64,000 nt of DNA. Origin: Adhaeribacter aquaticus DSM 16391. GTDB lineage: Bacteria; Bacteroidota; Bacteroidia; Cytophagales; Hymenobacteraceae. The notes below the pieces were generated by a model. That model ran no database searches and was not told the DNA's origin. It saw only the letters and a program-made list of their open reading frames with translations. Below are positions 28,448 through 38,201 of this stretch, in pieces. The stretch spans positions 3,944,001 through 4,008,000 of the forward strand of contig NZ_KI421517.1 of the NCBI RefSeq assembly GCF_000473365.1, given 5' to 3'. The position numbers and the translations under genes are program-made. Position 1 is the first letter of the stretch. Each line of letters starts with the position of its first letter.

Positions 28448-29644
28448 TTATAAAAATTTATGACCACTTACTTCAAATTCAGTAAGGGGCTCTTCTTGCG
28501 GAGCTTTTTCCCGGATAACCAGAACCCAAGCAAAGCCTGCCCCAAAAATGGCCATAATAACGCCAACTAAAACGGGAGAGGAATAACCAAACCCAGCCGC
28601 CAGCGGTAAACCTCCTAAGAAAGCACCCAGGGCATTCCCTATATTAAATCCTGCCTGTGTAACAGAGGCACCCAACATTTCGGCCCCTTTCGTCATCTGA
28701 ATCATCAGTATTTGAATAGGAGCGGCAATAGCCAGCGCACAACTACCAGCAATGAAAGTCATTATTAATGACAGATTTTGATTTGAGGAAACAAAGTAAA
28801 TCAGAACCAAGGTAACAGCCATGGCTATCAGCAAGACAACGCAAGCATTCAATGGTTTTAAATGGTCGGCCAATTTGCCACCCACAAAATTACCCACAAC
28901 CATACCCAAACCTGCAACCATCATAATATATGGCACGGTAGCCGGATCAAAGTTGGATACCTTAATCATGAGCGGAGCAATATAACTGATCCAGCAAAAT
29001 AAGCCTCCGGTGCCAATGGCAGTTATCAAAAATATAAGCCACGGCTCCAGACGGGCAAAAACTTTCAACTCCGACTTAATGCTGCCATTGTTAGTTTTAG
29101 GCAGGGCAGGCAGCAGGAAGTATAAGGCGGCTAGGGTTAATAAACCAATCAGGCCAATACTGCCAAAAGTATACCGCCACGAATAATGATGACCTATATA
29201 AGTACCCAGAGGTACAGTAAGGAGATTTGCAATGGTTAGCCCGGCAAACATTTTAGAAATGGCTTGCGCTTCTTTTCCTTTATCCGCCAGGCGGCTGGCC
29301 ACCACCGAACCTACGCCAAAGAAAGCACCGTGCGGTAACCCCGCAAATAACCGGGCCAGAAATAAGGTTGTGTGGCTAGGGGCAAAAGCCGATAGAACGT
29401 TAAAAACGGTAAACATTAACATGAGGCCAATCAGAATGTTTTTGGGTGCCATTCTGCTGCTGGCAGCTACTAATAAAGGTGCTCCAATAACTACTCCAAG
29501 GGCATAGGCCGAAATCATATAACCGGCGGTAGGGATGGATATATTAAAATCACTGGCAATGTCGGGTAGCAGCCCCATCATGACAAATTCAGTTGTGCCT
29601 ATGCCTAATCCACCTAAGGCCAGCGGCAATAATCTTTTATTCAC
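28448..29644 (-). CDS. MFS transporter, DHA1 / AraJ-like
   Basis: 398 residues with twelve transmembrane segments. The opening LALGGLGIGTTEFVMMGLLPDIA and the motif-A-like loop SSRMAPKN after helix 2 are typical of the AraJ/YdhP group of drug:H+ antiporter-1 transporters, which export sugars or small toxic compounds. No regulator is adjacent. The gene is closed by a strong hairpin 11 bases after its stop. Confidence 0.9.
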   Translation of the reverse strand: MNKRLLPLALGGLGIGTTEFVMMGLLPDIASDFNISIPTAGYMISAYALGVVIGAPLLVAASSRMAPKNILIGLMLMFTVFNVLSAFAPSHTTLFLARLFAGLPHGAFFGVGSVVASRLADKGKEAQAISKMFAGLTIANLLTVPLGTYIGHHYSWRYTFGSIGLIGLLTLAALYFLLPALPKTNNGSIKSELKVFARLEPWLIFLITAIGTGGLFCWISYIAPLMIKVSNFDPATVPYIMMVAGLGMVVGNFVGGKLADHLKPLNACVVLLIAMAVTLVLIYFVSSNQNLSLIMTFIAGSCALAIAAPIQILMIQMTKGAEMLGASVTQAGFNIGNALGAFLGGLPLAAGFGYSSPVLVGVIMAIFGAGFAWVLVIREKAPQEEPLTEFEVSGHKFL

Positions 29645-29758
29645 GTGAAATCTTATTTAAATACTTAAAAATTATAAACCAACTTAATGGTTTGGATGGC
29701 TTCTTATAAATTAGAATGTAGTCCTGCTTCTTTTAAGCGTTATATTTGTGCTTTCTTT

Positions 29759-30277
29759 TTATTGTTTTACTAAGCCATTTACTCCGGCGCTAACGGTCTC
29801 TTTGGGTTTTATATTACTGAATAAGCTCCAGTAAAAAGGCTCGCTTTCTAAAATTCCCTGACCTGGATTAATAAGTAAATTTGTATTTTCTTCTAGCTCA
29901 ATTTCCAAAACACCTGCGGCAGATGCGGAAGCTTTTAAAACTTTTAACTCCGGCTTTTGAATCAGTTCCTGTAATTTGCGGTCCCGTAACGTGCTGCCGG
30001 GTACCTGAGGATTGAAAGCAGGATTAGGTAATGCTTGAAATTCCCGGGGCAACTCCACCTCCTGGTAAGCAATAGCTACTGTACCCGCTTTTTGAATTTC
30101 CCACATGCAAGAAACCTCCAGTGTCCAGGCACCCACATCCAGAACTAATCCGTTGCTGTTAGTAACCTGGGCTTTACCAAAATGAAAATATTGAATCTGC
30201 CCAAGTCGAGTGGCTTTGGTAAAAGGTAAACCTAATAGTTGTTGTAACTCAGGAAAATCTAAATTGCTCATATGCAT
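29759..30277 (-). CDS. Conserved hypothetical protein
   Basis: 172 residues, soluble, no export signal. The start may be the first or third residue (MHM). Visible features: FGKAQVTNSNGLVLDVGAWTLEVSCMWEI, a beta-rich segment, and VLKASASAAGVLEIELEENTNLLI near the C-terminus. No family recognised. It is 114 bases upstream of the MFS gene on the same strand and could be co-transcribed with it. Confidence 0.6.
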   Translation of the reverse strand: MHMSNLDFPELQQLLGLPFTKATRLGQIQYFHFGKAQVTNSNGLVLDVGAWTLEVSCMWEIQKAGTVAIAYQEVELPREFQALPNPAFNPQVPGSTLRDRKLQELIQKPELKVLKASASAAGVLEIELEENTNLLINPGQGILESEPFYWSLFSNIKPKETVSAGVNGLVKQ

Positions 30278-31130
30278 CTAAAGTTGCCACAAAAGTAGAA
30301 AATTAGTTAACGAGCAAAAATGTTGATTGTTATTATTTTAATAAATAAACTTCTTTAATAGAAATTTTACTCAAAAATTAATTATTGGTTGTGTAAGTGA
30401 AATCAAAAAAGCTTAAAAGCTAAATTTTATTTAGAAGCCTTTTAAACAAACTTAGGATGGAAACTTTAATATATTTTTTAAGCTTTTACTTAAGAACCAA
30501 ACGCCTGGTTAAATTTAAACAGGCTGAAAATTTTAATTTAAGATTTTTAGTTTCTTCTATAATTTGACAATGAAATCTAAAACATTTGTTAAAACTCAAA
30601 TTAAAAGGATTTACTTTTTATGTCCTTGGAGAGCAAAAGCTTCCGGTTATAGTTGTCAATTAGGTAATTCATACCATAAAATAAGCTTATTTATTAGGTG
30701 CCAATTTTAAATATTAGCTTAAGCCGATGATAGGTAAGGTAGAAAGTTGGGAAACACTAATAATATCGAATTAAAAAATTAGCAAAATTATTTCGATTCT
30801 CAATTGGTGGCATCACCTAAGCCATATATAAATAGCGAGTATTTTAATTTAGTTCATTGTCACCTGGAAAAGCAGGCCAACTTAAACTTTTCTATTCACT
30901 TGGCTAGACGTTTTTACCTGCTTCTCTAAAAGATAATATGAAAAGTTTATATTTGTAACAGGTAATTTAACCTTTACCAAATGTAGTACCTAAGCTCTTG
31001 GAGCTTGAGCATAATAATACGAGGAGGAAGTATTAATTAATATTCTTCATAACTATACAATAAATGAAGTACTTTCTATTTTTAAAGGTGAATAACCAGT
31101 AAAGAAAAACAGTTTATAATTAAAACCGGC
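30278..31130. other. Long AT-rich intergenic region
   Basis: 853 bases without a believable gene or remnant in any frame. A TATATTTG box at 30948-30955 fits a Bacteroidota -7 element but has no -33 box at the right distance. It could drive the lipoprotein gene at 31131 with a long leader; weak evidence. Confidence 0.4.
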
Positions 31131-31604
31131 ATGAAGAAAATCATTAAGTCTTATCTTGTCAAAAGCTGCCTGTTTGGGGGGGTATGGTTAGGGGTAGTAG
31201 CTTGTAAAAAAGATAACGGGGGTTCTGGTACGGTTCCCAATCAGGATAAAGTAACCACAGTAAATCTGGAACTGGCAGCACCCAAAGGTAAACTTGATGC
31301 CATTGCTACTTTTAGTGACCCAAATGGCATAAACAATCAAACCGCCACTAATACTGTAACCGTGGATGCCAATGCCACTTATATAGGTACTATAACCCTG
31401 GAAGATGAAAGTAAAAATCCTAAGGCAAATGTAACAATGGATTACGTAGTAAGTTATCAGATATCAGGAATAGATGCTACAATAAGTGGTGGAGTTTCCC
31501 CTACACTGACTACCCGGGCAACAGGAAACGGAACTTTACGAATAAACTTAACCAAAGCGAATAAAATAAGTAGTGTTACTTTTCCGCTATCGGTACGGCA
31601 ATAA
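31131..31604 (+). CDS. Small lipoprotein of unknown function
   Basis: 157 residues. Lipoprotein signal with GVVACKKDN (Cys near residue 25), then a Gly/Ser linker and a beta-rich domain (TVNLELAAPKGKLDAIATFSDPNG, TIGTITLEDE-like strands) ending SSVTFPLSVRQ. Proteins of this build often sit at the outer membrane near TonB systems, but none is adjacent here. Ends in a strong terminator 20 bases downstream. Confidence 0.7.
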   Translation: MKKIIKSYLVKSCLFGGVWLGVVACKKDNGGSGTVPNQDKVTTVNLELAAPKGKLDAIATFSDPNGINNQTATNTVTVDANATYIGTITLEDESKNPKANVTMDYVVSYQISGIDATISGGVSPTLTTRATGNGTLRINLTKANKISSVTFPLSVRQ

Positions 31605-31623
31605 ATAATTAAATTTCTCCAAT

Positions 31624-31665
31624 AGCATAAAAAAGCCTGACAGGTAAGTCAGGCTTTTTTATGCT
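31624..31665 (+). terminator. Strong bidirectional rho-independent terminator
   Basis: A perfect 18-bp inverted repeat, AGCATAAAAAAGCCTGAC (31624-31641) and GTCAGGCTTTTTTATGCT (31648-31665), has a 6-nt loop and A/T runs within both arms. Confidence 0.9.
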
Positions 31666-31818
31666 GGTAGTATACAACGAAATTAAAGAAGAAAGGTCAT
31701 AATCACCTTACCCCTTGTGTAATTGCTAAACTAATTTTAGAAGAAAAGGAATATTCGTTTAAACAAATAGTTTAAAAAACCTGTAATTACCTATACATAA
31801 AATAGAGTAACCTTTTTC

Positions 31819-32112
31819 CTATATATCGTTTTTGTTAAGAATATTTTTATCGACTACTTTCTTCACCTCTTCCATGTCGATTCTTATAAAGGAGTCGATT
31901 ATTTTTTGCTGTAGATCTAAAAGTTTTACCTCCTTATCTAAATCATTGGTGTTATCAAGTAGTAAACCAATATAATGCAAAGCATCTTTTGCTTCCTCTC
32001 TGCTTAAATTCTCTACGTTTATATTTTTAATGGTATTTTCTATTAATCTTTTCATTGGCCAACTAACTCTCTGAAGCTTGTCAGAATGATTAAGTAATTG
32101 TAATATGTACAA
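31819..32112 (-). CDS. Small helical hypothetical protein
   Basis: 97 residues from a TTG start, or 78 from the ATG at 32055. Predominantly charged helix (MKRLIENTIKNINVENLSREEAKDALHYIG, then DLDKEVKLLDLQQKIID). No family recognised. Very small proteins of this type recur in the window. The choice of start is open. Confidence 0.45.
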   Translation of the reverse strand: MYILQLLNHSDKLQRVSWPMKRLIENTIKNINVENLSREEAKDALHYIGLLLDNTNDLDKEVKLLDLQQKIIDSFIRIDMEEVKKVVDKNILNKNDI

Positions 32113-32322
32113 TTTAATAATTAAAAAAATTCCATTTATAGGCTATTTAAAGGCAATTTTATAAATTAACTCCTCAAAATATTGAAAATTTAGTAATTAA
32201 AACCTTTACTATTGGTAATGATAAACTATTAAAATTATACCTGATTCTGCTTGTTTTTATAATCTTAAAATCTTGATATTTAGATGGTTAACATTTTAAA
32301 GTTGAAATTTAACTTGGCTGCT

Positions 32323-32985
32323 ATGGTGATAAATAAATTTGTATTCTGGAGAGTAAAACTATTTTTATATTTTCTGATTTTTATTGGCTGTATTTCCAGG
32401 CCCCCACAGGAAAAAGGTGGTTTTAAAAAAACGGATTTGGTGGAGCTAACTCAACTAGACTCTACCTTGCATTTAGATATCAGGTATGCCACCAACAACA
32501 ATTTTGTAGGACGGCCAGTGTATACAGAAGCCAGGGCTTTTCTGCAGCGTCCGGCCGCAGAAGCGTTGGTAAAGGTAAATAAGGAGTTAAAGCCACTGGG
32601 CCTGGGATTGGTAATCTTTGACGGGTATCGACCCTGGAGTGTAACTAAGTTATTTTGGGATATTACGCCTAAACAGTACAAAAAATTTGTGGCTAACCCT
32701 AAACAAGGATCCCGGCATAATAGGGGTTGTGCCGTTGATTTGAGTTTGTATGATCTGGCTTCAGGAAAACAAGTCGAAATGCCGGGAGAATACGATGAAA
32801 TGACCAAACGATCCTATCCTAATTATATGGGTGGTACCAAGGAACAACGTAAAATGAGGGATTTATTAAGATCGAAAATGGAAGCCAACGGATTTACAGT
32901 TTTTGAAGTTGAGTGGTGGCATTTTGATTACAAGGATTGGAGATTTTACCGCATCCAAAACATTCCTTTCTCTGCCATTAAATAA
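32323..32985 (+). CDS. D-alanyl-D-alanine dipeptidase, VanX/DdpX type (lipoprotein)
   Basis: 220 residues from the ATG at 32323, which begins a short lipoprotein signal with FIGC (Cys23); an in-frame ATG at 32284 is possible. The M15D active site is complete: Arg103 in DGYRP, zinc ligands His132 and Asp139 in GSRHNRGCAVDL, and Glu197 and His200 in EVEWWHFD, with the same spacings as VanX. It cleaves D-Ala-D-Ala outside the cytoplasm; without vanH/vanA genes, a role in cell-wall recycling or nutrition is likelier than vancomycin resistance. Confidence 0.93.
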   Translation: MVINKFVFWRVKLFLYFLIFIGCISRPPQEKGGFKKTDLVELTQLDSTLHLDIRYATNNNFVGRPVYTEARAFLQRPAAEALVKVNKELKPLGLGLVIFDGYRPWSVTKLFWDITPKQYKKFVANPKQGSRHNRGCAVDLSLYDLASGKQVEMPGEYDEMTKRSYPNYMGGTKEQRKMRDLLRSKMEANGFTVFEVEWWHFDYKDWRFYRIQNIPFSAIK

Positions 32986-33877
32986 GAAAATTTTACTCCC
33001 TAATTCTGTTTCTGTATTTTCATTATTTAAATTAAAAAACATTTATTCCGTAACTTTTCAGGTAAGGTTCCATTTAAATTTACTGCTTTTATATCTTATT
33101 TCATTATACCAAAGAAGGAATATTTTGGAACAAAATCGAGACAGAACAATTTTGCAATTCCGATAAAATCTATCAAAATAGATAACTTTAAATTTAAATT
33201 TTTAAATTTTAAATTGTTTATTTAACTAAAATAGTTCGGGAAATTATGTAGGATTAAAAAGTTTTAGGTTCAGGTAGTTTTATTGGTCATTCTTCTTTTT
33301 GCAGCTCGTTTAACATTTATCTTAATCAAAAACAGCAAAGGAACGCGTCCACTAAATAAAGGTAAAATGTTATACTATTTAGCGATGGGAAAGCTCCAAT
33401 GCCGGAACCCAGGAACTCAAAAGAAGCAATCAGGTAAACCAATACCAGGCTTAATAAACCTTATTTATATAACATATCTACAGTAGTTAATTTAAATCAC
33501 TGACTTAATTACCCGGCTATTTTAGTTTTTGTCGATCTGTTTTGTTCATGTCTGATGGAAGCGATGGAATTGATACCTACATTCTTTTAGGAACCTGGAA
33601 AGGATGTAGGTATAAGATAAATAAATGAAACGGGGCTGAAAACTTTTGCCTTTCATTTGTTAGTTTTTGCTTCGGATGCTAAAAGGGAATAAATATTGAA
33701 TCGGAAGAGGTTTTTAAATGGTAGAAAGAAACTAGTAATGTAATTGGTATTCGGCTACTTAAAACATGGACGTCAAGGTGAAATTGCCTAAATAATAAAA
33801 ACAATACCATAAGGTCGATCAACTTAAATTAAATTTTAAATACCAATAAACCTATAACAAACCGAAAACTAAATTGT
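32986..33877. other. Long intergenic region
   Basis: 892 AT-rich bases. Two short open frames (32.9-33.2 and 33.3-33.5 kb) have no credible composition and are not called. A 9-bp inverted repeat TACCTACAT (33574-33582) / ATGTAGGTA (33604-33612) could be a protein-binding site or weak terminator. Nothing else recognised. Confidence 0.4.
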
Positions 33878-34738
33878 ATGAAAGTAGGCATTGATAGTTA
33901 TTGTTACCATCGACTTTTTGGTGAAGTTTACCCCAACCAGCAAAAGCCCGAAAAAGAACTTAGCTTTGAAAATTTCTTAAAAAAAATAAATACACTCCAG
34001 ATTGACGGGGTTTCATTGGAATCCTGTTTTATTCCTAAGTTTAATGATGATTACTTAGCTTTTATAAAAAGTCACTTGGATGCTTCTAACATGGACCGGG
34101 TATATGCCTGGGGGCATCCGGATGGTTTGGAAGGTGGCGCCAACGAGCAGGCGTACGAAGAAATGATCCAGCATATTGAATACGCAAGGCAAATAGGTGC
34201 TAACGTAATGCGGGTGGTAGGTAGCAGTTTAATGTTTCGGTTTGAGCCTCATGCTCCCCAGCTGGAAAAACTGACCCGTATGTTTGCGGAAGCAACCAAG
34301 ATTGCGGCAGGTTATAACATAAAGCTAGCAGTAGAAAACCACATAGATTATAATTCTGACGAAATTTTGCAATTAATTCAGAATGTAAATTCACCATATT
34401 TTGGTGTAAATTTTGATTCCGGTAATTTTTTAAGGGTTTTGGATGATCCTATTCAGGCTATGGAAAAATTGGCCCCGCATGTGTTTGCTACCCATATTAA
34501 AGATTTAAAACCGGTGAAGGGTGTGCCGGTTAATGAGTGGTATTTTTTCTCTTGTGTTCCTACCGGAGAAGGGCTTATTCAGAACGAGCGGCTGGCCCAA
34601 CTGTTAAAGGATAATAATTATGAAGGCTTTTTAGCCGTGGAAATAGATTTCCTGCATCCGGATTACACCAACCAGGAAGAAGAGGTGGTGCAGCGAAGTA
34701 TACAAACATTAAGAGATATAAGTAACGGATTGAAATAA
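33878..34738 (+). CDS. Sugar phosphate isomerase/epimerase family TIM barrel
   Basis: 286 residues, cytoplasmic. Xylose-isomerase-like TIM barrel: VGIDSYCYHRLFG at strand 1, VRVVGSS-type segment (NVMRVVGSS), LAVENH (metal-ligand Glu), GVNFDSGNF, ATHIKDLK and AVEIDFLHP at the last strand. These are the usual metal-binding positions. Such proteins isomerise or epimerise keto- or inositol-type sugars. It is the first gene of a three-gene operon: four bases separate it from the Gfo/Idh/MocA gene. Confidence 0.88.
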   Translation: MKVGIDSYCYHRLFGEVYPNQQKPEKELSFENFLKKINTLQIDGVSLESCFIPKFNDDYLAFIKSHLDASNMDRVYAWGHPDGLEGGANEQAYEEMIQHIEYARQIGANVMRVVGSSLMFRFEPHAPQLEKLTRMFAEATKIAAGYNIKLAVENHIDYNSDEILQLIQNVNSPYFGVNFDSGNFLRVLDDPIQAMEKLAPHVFATHIKDLKPVKGVPVNEWYFFSCVPTGEGLIQNERLAQLLKDNNYEGFLAVEIDFLHPDYTNQEEEVVQRSIQTLRDISNGLK

Positions 34739-34742
34739 AACT

Positions 34743-35903
34743 ATGAAGAAATTGAATGTAGGGCTTATTGGGTACAAATTTATGGGCCGGGCCCACAGTA
34801 ATGCCTGGATTAAGGCTCCACTTTTTTTTGATACCCCAAGTAAGCCAATATTAAAAGTGGCTTGCGGCAGGCATGAAGAATCCTTAAAAGAATTTGCGCA
34901 GAAATGGGGTTGGGAAGAAACGGAAGTAGACTGGAAGAAACTAATCACCCGCCAGGATATTGATATTATTGATATTGCTCTGCCGCAACATTTGCATTAT
35001 GAAATAGCCATTGCGGCTGCTAAAGAAGGCAAGCATATTTTTTGCGAAAAACCAATGGCCATGAATTTAAAACAGGCCGAGGAAATGCTGAAAGTTTGTG
35101 AGGACAACAAAGTAACCCATTACCTAAATCATAACTACCGCCGGGTACCCGCTATTGCCTTAGCTAAAAACATTATAGAGAGTGGCCATTTGGGTACTAT
35201 TTTTCATTGGCGGGGAGCTTATTTACAAGATTGGATTGTAGATCCGGAGTTTCCCCTGACCTGGCAGCTCCAAAAAGAAACAGCTCAGGCCGGGCCACAA
35301 TGGGATCTGAATTCGCATAGCGTGGACTTGGCCCAATACCTGATAGGCGATATTAAATCAGTTTCCTGCTTAACTTCTAATTTTATAAAAGAAAGGCCTT
35401 TAGCCGTAGAGTCCTCTAGTGGTAATTTAAGTGCTGAAGCCAAAGAAGGAGAAAGGGGAGAAGTTACGGTGGAAGATGCGGCTCTGATGATGGTGGAGTT
35501 TGAAAACGGCGCTATCGGTTCTTTTGAAGCTTCGCGTTTTGCCACCGGTCGGAGAAACCACAATACCTTTGAAATTTATGGCAGCAAAGGCAGTCTTATA
35601 TTTGACCTGGAAAACATGAATGAACTGTTGTTTTATTCCAATGAAGACCCGCAGGGAATGCAAGGCTTCCGGAAAATTTTAGCAACCGATGCTACCCATC
35701 CTTATGTAAAGAACTGGTGGCCGGCTGGCCATACCATTGGTTACGAACATACATTTATACATGCGGTAGTAGATTTTCTGGATGCAATTGCGGAAAATAA
35801 AACCATAGAGCCTAACTTTAAAGATGGAATAAAAACCCTTCAGGTGCTGGAAGCTGGTTTGTTATCGGCACAAACAGGACAACGGGTAAACCTTAAAAAA
35901 TAA
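34743..35903 (+). CDS. Gfo/Idh/MocA family oxidoreductase
   Basis: 386 residues, cytoplasmic. Rossmann start LNVGLIGYKFMGRAHSNAW, then IDIIDIALPQHLHYEIAIAAAKEGKHIFCEKPMA, which holds the family motif EKP. The C-terminal alpha/beta domain contains WDLNSHSVDLAQYLIGDI, where the His is the usual catalytic-region residue. It oxidises or reduces a sugar or cyclitol with NAD(P). The start lies four bases after the isomerase stop and the PhyH gene follows after 17 bases, so the three act together. Confidence 0.93.
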   Translation: MKKLNVGLIGYKFMGRAHSNAWIKAPLFFDTPSKPILKVACGRHEESLKEFAQKWGWEETEVDWKKLITRQDIDIIDIALPQHLHYEIAIAAAKEGKHIFCEKPMAMNLKQAEEMLKVCEDNKVTHYLNHNYRRVPAIALAKNIIESGHLGTIFHWRGAYLQDWIVDPEFPLTWQLQKETAQAGPQWDLNSHSVDLAQYLIGDIKSVSCLTSNFIKERPLAVESSSGNLSAEAKEGERGEVTVEDAALMMVEFENGAIGSFEASRFATGRRNHNTFEIYGSKGSLIFDLENMNELLFYSNEDPQGMQGFRKILATDATHPYVKNWWPAGHTIGYEHTFIHAVVDFLDAIAENKTIEPNFKDGIKTLQVLEAGLLSAQTGQRVNLKK

Positions 35904-35920
35904 CGAACAAGCTTAATACC

Positions 35921-36814
35921 ATGGAAAAAACAATAAAAGAAAAATTTCTGGAAGATGGCTATGTAATCATAGATGTACTAACAGAGCAGGAAGTAAAAGA
36001 TTTCAGGGAGGTGATGGATGCTTTGCTTAGTCCCAAAGTAAAGGCAGCTGATACCAAAAAACATAGCGCATCATTTCAGCATTTGGGCGATGAAATTGCT
36101 GATTTTGGAAGAGAAGCCAGGCAATATTATTTTCACCTATTAACCAAGCCGGGTACTGAGCCTATTCACCATGCTTTCCATCACCCGGTTATGCTAAAAG
36201 CGGTGGAAGAAATAATAGGTCCCAACCTGATTGTGAATAATGCCTCTATTCTGGCAGCCAACGAGGGAACTTCTTATTCTTTAGGCTGGCACCGCGATAT
36301 CATTCAGATACCACAGGATGAAATAGAAGACTGGTTATTTTCGCCGGAACGTTTCCATAACAGCGTCCAAATAAACTTGCCTTTGGTAGATGAGAACTCT
36401 CTGTGGGTAGTACCGGGTAGCCATAACCGCCCGAATACCGAAGCTGAAAATGCGGCCTTTGCTGGTTCCAAGCACTATGCTCCTATTGGAGCTGAAATGC
36501 CCGGTGGAATTGCGGTACCGTTAAAGGCTGGTCAGGCTGTGTTATACAATAATAACCTGATCCATAGGGGTTATACCGAAGTAATGAAGGTACCCCGTCG
36601 TACCCTGCATATGGGCTATCACAGTGCGGCTTATCCGCCAACCTGGCATTTTTACCTGCTGAACGGCGATTTACTAACAGAAGATTATTTACAAACCTTA
36701 AGCCCAACCATGCGGCGCATGATGGAAGAGTACCTGGAGTGTCGTCGGCAGTACCCAAATATGAGTGATACCTGGAAGAAAGAATATAACTTTCCGGCTG
36801 TAGCGGAACAATAA
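35921..36814 (+). CDS. Phytanoyl-CoA dioxygenase (PhyH) family protein
   Basis: 297 residues. Fe(II)/2-oxoglutarate oxygenase core: facial triad His124 and Asp126 in GWHRDI and His215 in NLIHRGY, with Arg in RRTLHMGYH as the expected 2-oxoglutarate contact. The opening FLEDGYVIIDVLTEQEVKDFRE is typical of PhyH proteins. It probably hydroxylates a small molecule made or degraded by the two upstream enzymes. Last gene of the operon; a terminator follows. Confidence 0.9.
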   Translation: MEKTIKEKFLEDGYVIIDVLTEQEVKDFREVMDALLSPKVKAADTKKHSASFQHLGDEIADFGREARQYYFHLLTKPGTEPIHHAFHHPVMLKAVEEIIGPNLIVNNASILAANEGTSYSLGWHRDIIQIPQDEIEDWLFSPERFHNSVQINLPLVDENSLWVVPGSHNRPNTEAENAAFAGSKHYAPIGAEMPGGIAVPLKAGQAVLYNNNLIHRGYTEVMKVPRRTLHMGYHSAAYPPTWHFYLLNGDLLTEDYLQTLSPTMRRMMEEYLECRRQYPNMSDTWKKEYNFPAVAEQ

Positions 36815-36836
36815 GTAAAATTTCTCTTAATTTATT

Positions 36837-36872
36837 AAAAGCAAATGCCAAACTTGGCATTTGCTTTTTTTT
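36837..36872 (+). terminator. Terminator of the sugar operon
   Basis: AAAAGCAAATGCCAA (36837-36851) and TTGGCATTTGCTTTT (36854-36868) form a perfect stem (the inner pairs must open for a loop), followed by more T. It is 23 bases after the PhyH stop. Confidence 0.88.
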
Positions 36873-36994
36873 ATAGTCATCATTCCAGGTGCCTAATAGT
36901 TACATGCTGCGTTTAAGTTAAACTAGATAGGCAGGAATAGATTTTTATCTGGCACAGCCGTATTAGTTGTTTATTTAGAATTTAATAAAAAAGA

Positions 36995-37645
36995 ATGAAA
37001 ACAGCTATTGTTATTGGGGCTACTGGTTTAGTAGGAAGTGCTTTGGTGCAATTACTTTTAACCAATTCTAAATTCGACAAAGTGCTAACTTTTGGCCGGC
37101 GGTCTGCTGATTTTAACCATCCCAAACTGGAAGAATATGTTATAGATTTTGACAGGCCGGAAACCTGGCAGCACCTGGTAAAAGGAGATGTCCTGTTTTC
37201 TGCCTTGGGAACCACCCTGAAGCAAGCCGGGGGACAAAATGCCCAATACAAGATTGATTTTACTTATCAATACCAGTTTGCCGAAGCCGCTGCCCTAAAC
37301 CAGGTTCCGGTTTATGTTTTGGTTTCTTCGGCCGGAGCTGATCCTAATTCCATAGTATTTTATACCCGAATGAAAGGAGAGCTGGAAAGGCAGGTTAAGC
37401 AATTAGCCTTTACCAGTATCAATATTATTCAGCCGGGCTTGCTGGTAGGAAAACGTCAGGAGGAAAGAACCGGTGAGAAAGTTGGTTACTATGTGTTAAA
37501 GGCAGTAAATAGGGTAGGGTTGTTTAAAAGCTATCAACCCATACCTGCACAAACGGTAGCCAAAGCTATGCTAAATGCCGGAAACGCTGCCATGCCGGGT
37601 ACCCAAATGTATGCCTTAGAAAAAGTATTTGATCTAGCTGAATAA
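36995..37645 (+). CDS. NAD(P)-binding oxidoreductase, atypical SDR (HTATIP2-like)
   Basis: 216 residues. Rossmann motif AIVIGATGLVGSALV at residues 4-18, DVLFSALGTTLKQAG, YVLVSSAGADPNS and YTRMKGELERQV (Tyr...Lys pair), then IIQPGLLVGKR. This pattern matches the short atypical SDRs called NAD(P)H-binding or HTATIP2-like proteins. Substrate unknown. Single gene, 122 bases after the operon terminator. Confidence 0.85.
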   Translation: MKTAIVIGATGLVGSALVQLLLTNSKFDKVLTFGRRSADFNHPKLEEYVIDFDRPETWQHLVKGDVLFSALGTTLKQAGGQNAQYKIDFTYQYQFAEAAALNQVPVYVLVSSAGADPNSIVFYTRMKGELERQVKQLAFTSINIIQPGLLVGKRQEERTGEKVGYYVLKAVNRVGLFKSYQPIPAQTVAKAMLNAGNAAMPGTQMYALEKVFDLAE

Positions 37646-37949
37646 TATTGGTTGGGAAATCATAGGTTGCAAAATACCCTTTCCATTTTTCTGTGGTTTT
37701 ACCAGTAGTTGAGCTTTGTTATAACTGTTTATTTATACTTTCCCTGCCACTATATTTTGCTTTTATACAGGAGTTTAACAAGTGACAAGAAAGTGGCTTC
37801 TATAATTATTATTATTTTAGTCTCCTGTTTATTTTTAATAAATTGGCAGGTACCAAATTATTTACTGCTTTTATTGGTTCTAAACTGGTAAAGCGGCATC
37901 TCGCGTAATTAGTAAAAAAGTTAATCAGATTAACGCCAGTTTCTTCATA
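37646..37949. other. Intergenic region
   Basis: 304 AT-rich bases. A 60-codon open frame from a TTG at 37709 is hydrophobic but lacks any recognisable feature; not called. Confidence 0.35.
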
Positions 37950-38201
37950 ATGAAAACTTTCCTCCTTTTGCTCCGGCCCACCCTTAATAATAATTTTTTC
38001 CTTAAAAATGGTAAGGCCACCCTACGGTTTGTGGCCCTGGTTGCTACTCCGCTTTGTATTGTTAACAGCTTTATTGCCACCAGTGATAGTCCGAACCTTT
38101 TATCTGACTGGATAGCCAGATTTACCATAAGCTTTCTGATTACCTATCCGCAGGCAGTTATATATGTAAGTCTGATAAAATGGTTTGATAGTAAAAAGTA
38201 A
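37950..38201 (+). CDS. Small two-helix membrane protein, DUF2798-like
   Basis: 83 residues. Two transmembrane segments (TLRFVALVATPLCIVNSFIA and FTISFLITYPQAVIYVSLI) joined by a short polar loop. The second helix with its Tyr-Pro and the following WF basic tail resembles DUF2798 proteins. The role of these is unknown. It ends about 150 bases before the His-rich protein gene. Confidence 0.55.
   Translation: MKTFLLLLRPTLNNNFFLKNGKATLRFVALVATPLCIVNSFIATSDSPNLLSDWIARFTISFLITYPQAVIYVSLIKWFDSKK

Noticed and set aside
32284-32985. VanX-type gene as evidence of a vancomycin resistance cluster
   Set aside because: No vanH, vanA/B ligase or VanRS genes are present; Gram-negative envelope lipoproteins of this family usually serve wall turnover.
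33283-33486. 67-codon open frame after the VanX-type gene
   Set aside because: No domain, no plausible start context and composition like intergenic DNA.
37709-37891. 60-codon hydrophobic frame from a TTG
   Set aside because: Low-complexity, AT-driven composition and no start signal.
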